Assembly (NCBI GenBank): GCA_020724945.1 | Contig: DYFX01000037.1 | Coordinates: 1-12,588 of the forward strand | Reading direction: 5' to 3' | Origin: Candidatus Paceibacter sp. | GTDB lineage: Bacteria; Patescibacteriota; Patescibacteriia; SG8-24; DYFX01 | Length of the DNA: 12,588 bases | Shown: positions 12,501 through 12,588 of the stretch, piece after piece | How positions within the stretch are numbered: position 1 is the first letter of the stretch | Layout of the letters: every line of letters begins with the position of its first letter | The notes under the pieces: generated by a model | What the model was told of the DNA's origin: nothing | Databases searched by the model: none | What the model saw: the letters and a program-made list of their open reading frames with translations, nothing else | Program-made: the position numbers and the translations under genes

Positions 12501-12588
12501 GGGCAGGGTGGCGCCGGCCGGAGAGTCGGAGGCCTTGGAGACCGAGGCCGTACCCGAAACGCCGCCCGTGGCCAGGCCCTTGTCCTGG
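9546..12588 (-). CDS. Giant secreted S-layer-like protein, C-terminal 1013 residues (5' end outside window)
   Basis: The frame is open through the window edge (no stop between the first internal Met codon at 12491 and 12588), so this is the C-terminal part of a larger protein. It consists of about six modules of 145-170 residues, Thr/Ser/Ala/Gly/Val-rich with alternating strand patterns, Asn-X-Ser/Thr sites and very few Cys. Modules carry a recurring phrase: FTGLNLSLASGQTRTLWVAVDI, FTGLNLTIAAGQTKSLKVNCDL and FSGFNFVVPKNGSKTLTVKAVL are the clearest. The C-terminal end (IWSDNSAIPH...ASNDWTNGLYVKVLPTDTQTV) resembles a conserved terminus I recall from CPR surface proteins. Likely a surface-layer or fibre protein exported by a signal peptide encoded beyond the window. 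Its base usage differs from its neighbours: about 22 ACGT sites against 2 in the other 9.5 kb. Terminator at 9441-9466. Confidence 0.8.
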   Translation of the reverse strand, partial: QDKGLATGGVSGTASVSKASDSPAGATLPLGAMGVNFLKFNLTNNGSAMMVDSVTLRRVGPGATSDISAVYLYEGNTRLTTGRSVNSSTNEVTFTGLNLSLASGQTRTLWVAVDIATGAAAGNVHAFEMMSAMSGTTMLSGSPFTGSNFTLAGTTVGSLTIAKTGSITNPKAGEMEAKIAEFTIAAGSSEDVRLERLTLFQSGNLSGGNLTNLKLKQAGLTIATATGFDANLRATFVLSAPGMLLEKGATRTFQVYGDIGGSARASDTIRIYAEENSDVRGVGQTFGHGVTVTRTDYDNSAANGTDASWSTVEAGQVTLTFLGPSSTELAVNGKDKELFRFSIVAQSNVEVRNLRLSLNATGDGLTNGGASANYTDIKVTNVASGSVWWGPQDVAAAGNDTTQALVFNDVQTLMAGTVYTFSVTSDIANVAGMADDVVTATLTAFTSGVDLRNLDNSTFLVTADVVPSGNLTGNGHTIRAASLTASLGSTPTSQSFVKGTMGIDTLGLNLKAGDATAITVTEVNTVGYMDEGQDAAFAAGVENSLNVSDVVTSCRLMDGTTQLGTAKSPTVATGVMNFTGLNLTIAAGQTKSLKVNCDLSNSAPGTEAFAWRVTGLTAQDPDGSAITASGTPVNSTPTMAITITGAGTMTYTLAPDDTESEAGLVIAGNTVVLGKLRLTAQNEELKQTKMRVSLVGANQSSVISMSLYDGATLVAGPVPLTGQNADFSGFNFVVPKNGSKTLTVKAVLNTISSGATSGVDLQVRFDVDTPAAGTFEYRGTSSSTVVTTNTPGADVDGRNKILRKTKPTVSLASLPTTTLSNGTMVLSRVTITADSAEQVSLKTIVWTISKSANAITIAGTQSAVREVGQGSTITGAAVGNAGCGAAAGPCVLTSTFTSEQVIAAGTSKTYELVATVAGALTTNTLGTSISSDSALVTGELDQAGATDGDQIDDLDGTPAATAAYNFIWSDNSAIPHNDVSGANDGEDAAASNDWTNGLYVKVLPTDTQTVLFP

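Overview
The window is GC-rich bacterial DNA, and every gene I accept lies on the minus strand, so transcription runs from high to low coordinates. The set of genes suggests a Candidate Phyla Radiation (Patescibacteria) genome, probably a Parcubacteria-like lineage. It holds a giant modular surface protein, a secreted subtilase and a second surface protein sharing a 'YVFP...GGNVTYRPG...DPKxYAV' domain, a GT2/DUF2304 glycan cassette, and a small 'DLKQIG' coiled-coil protein, which I associate with that group from memory. TGA is used as a normal stop several times, so the TGA-reassigned CPR lineages are excluded. The taxonomic call is inference.

Layout in transcription order. 12588-9546: 3' part of a very large secreted, S-layer-like protein built from about six beta-sandwich modules, with a strong hairpin terminator behind it (9441-9466). 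9403-8561: a REP/RAYT unit, in which a REP-associated tyrosine transposase (9107-8640) is flanked by seven 22-nt GTAG-headed hairpins of two subtypes, one subtype per orientation. 8472-8101: small coiled-coil protein with 21-bp tandem repeats and its own terminator. 7916-5241: exported 891-residue modular surface protein, probably transcribed from an extended -10 promoter that gives an almost leaderless mRNA, and closed by a hairpin terminator. 5179-3554: secreted S8 peptidase carrying at its C-terminus the domain that forms the N-terminus of the 891-residue protein. 3497-1: a tightly packed operon of a UDP-glucuronate-decarboxylase-like epimerase, polyprenol-type GT2, DUF2304 membrane protein, rhamnosyltransferase-like GT2 and a truncated GT4. 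It has a good candidate promoter at 3543-3571.

Taken together the window looks like a cell-envelope locus: surface-layer proteins, a protease that may process or share an anchor with them, and enzymes for a lipid-linked or surface glycan that could decorate them. The most unusual observations are the REP/RAYT system with compensatory subtype pairs, the near absence of the tetranucleotide ACGT across the first 9.5 kb (2 sites seen) against about 22 sites in the 3 kb surface-protein gene, and the domain shared by the peptidase and the surface protein.
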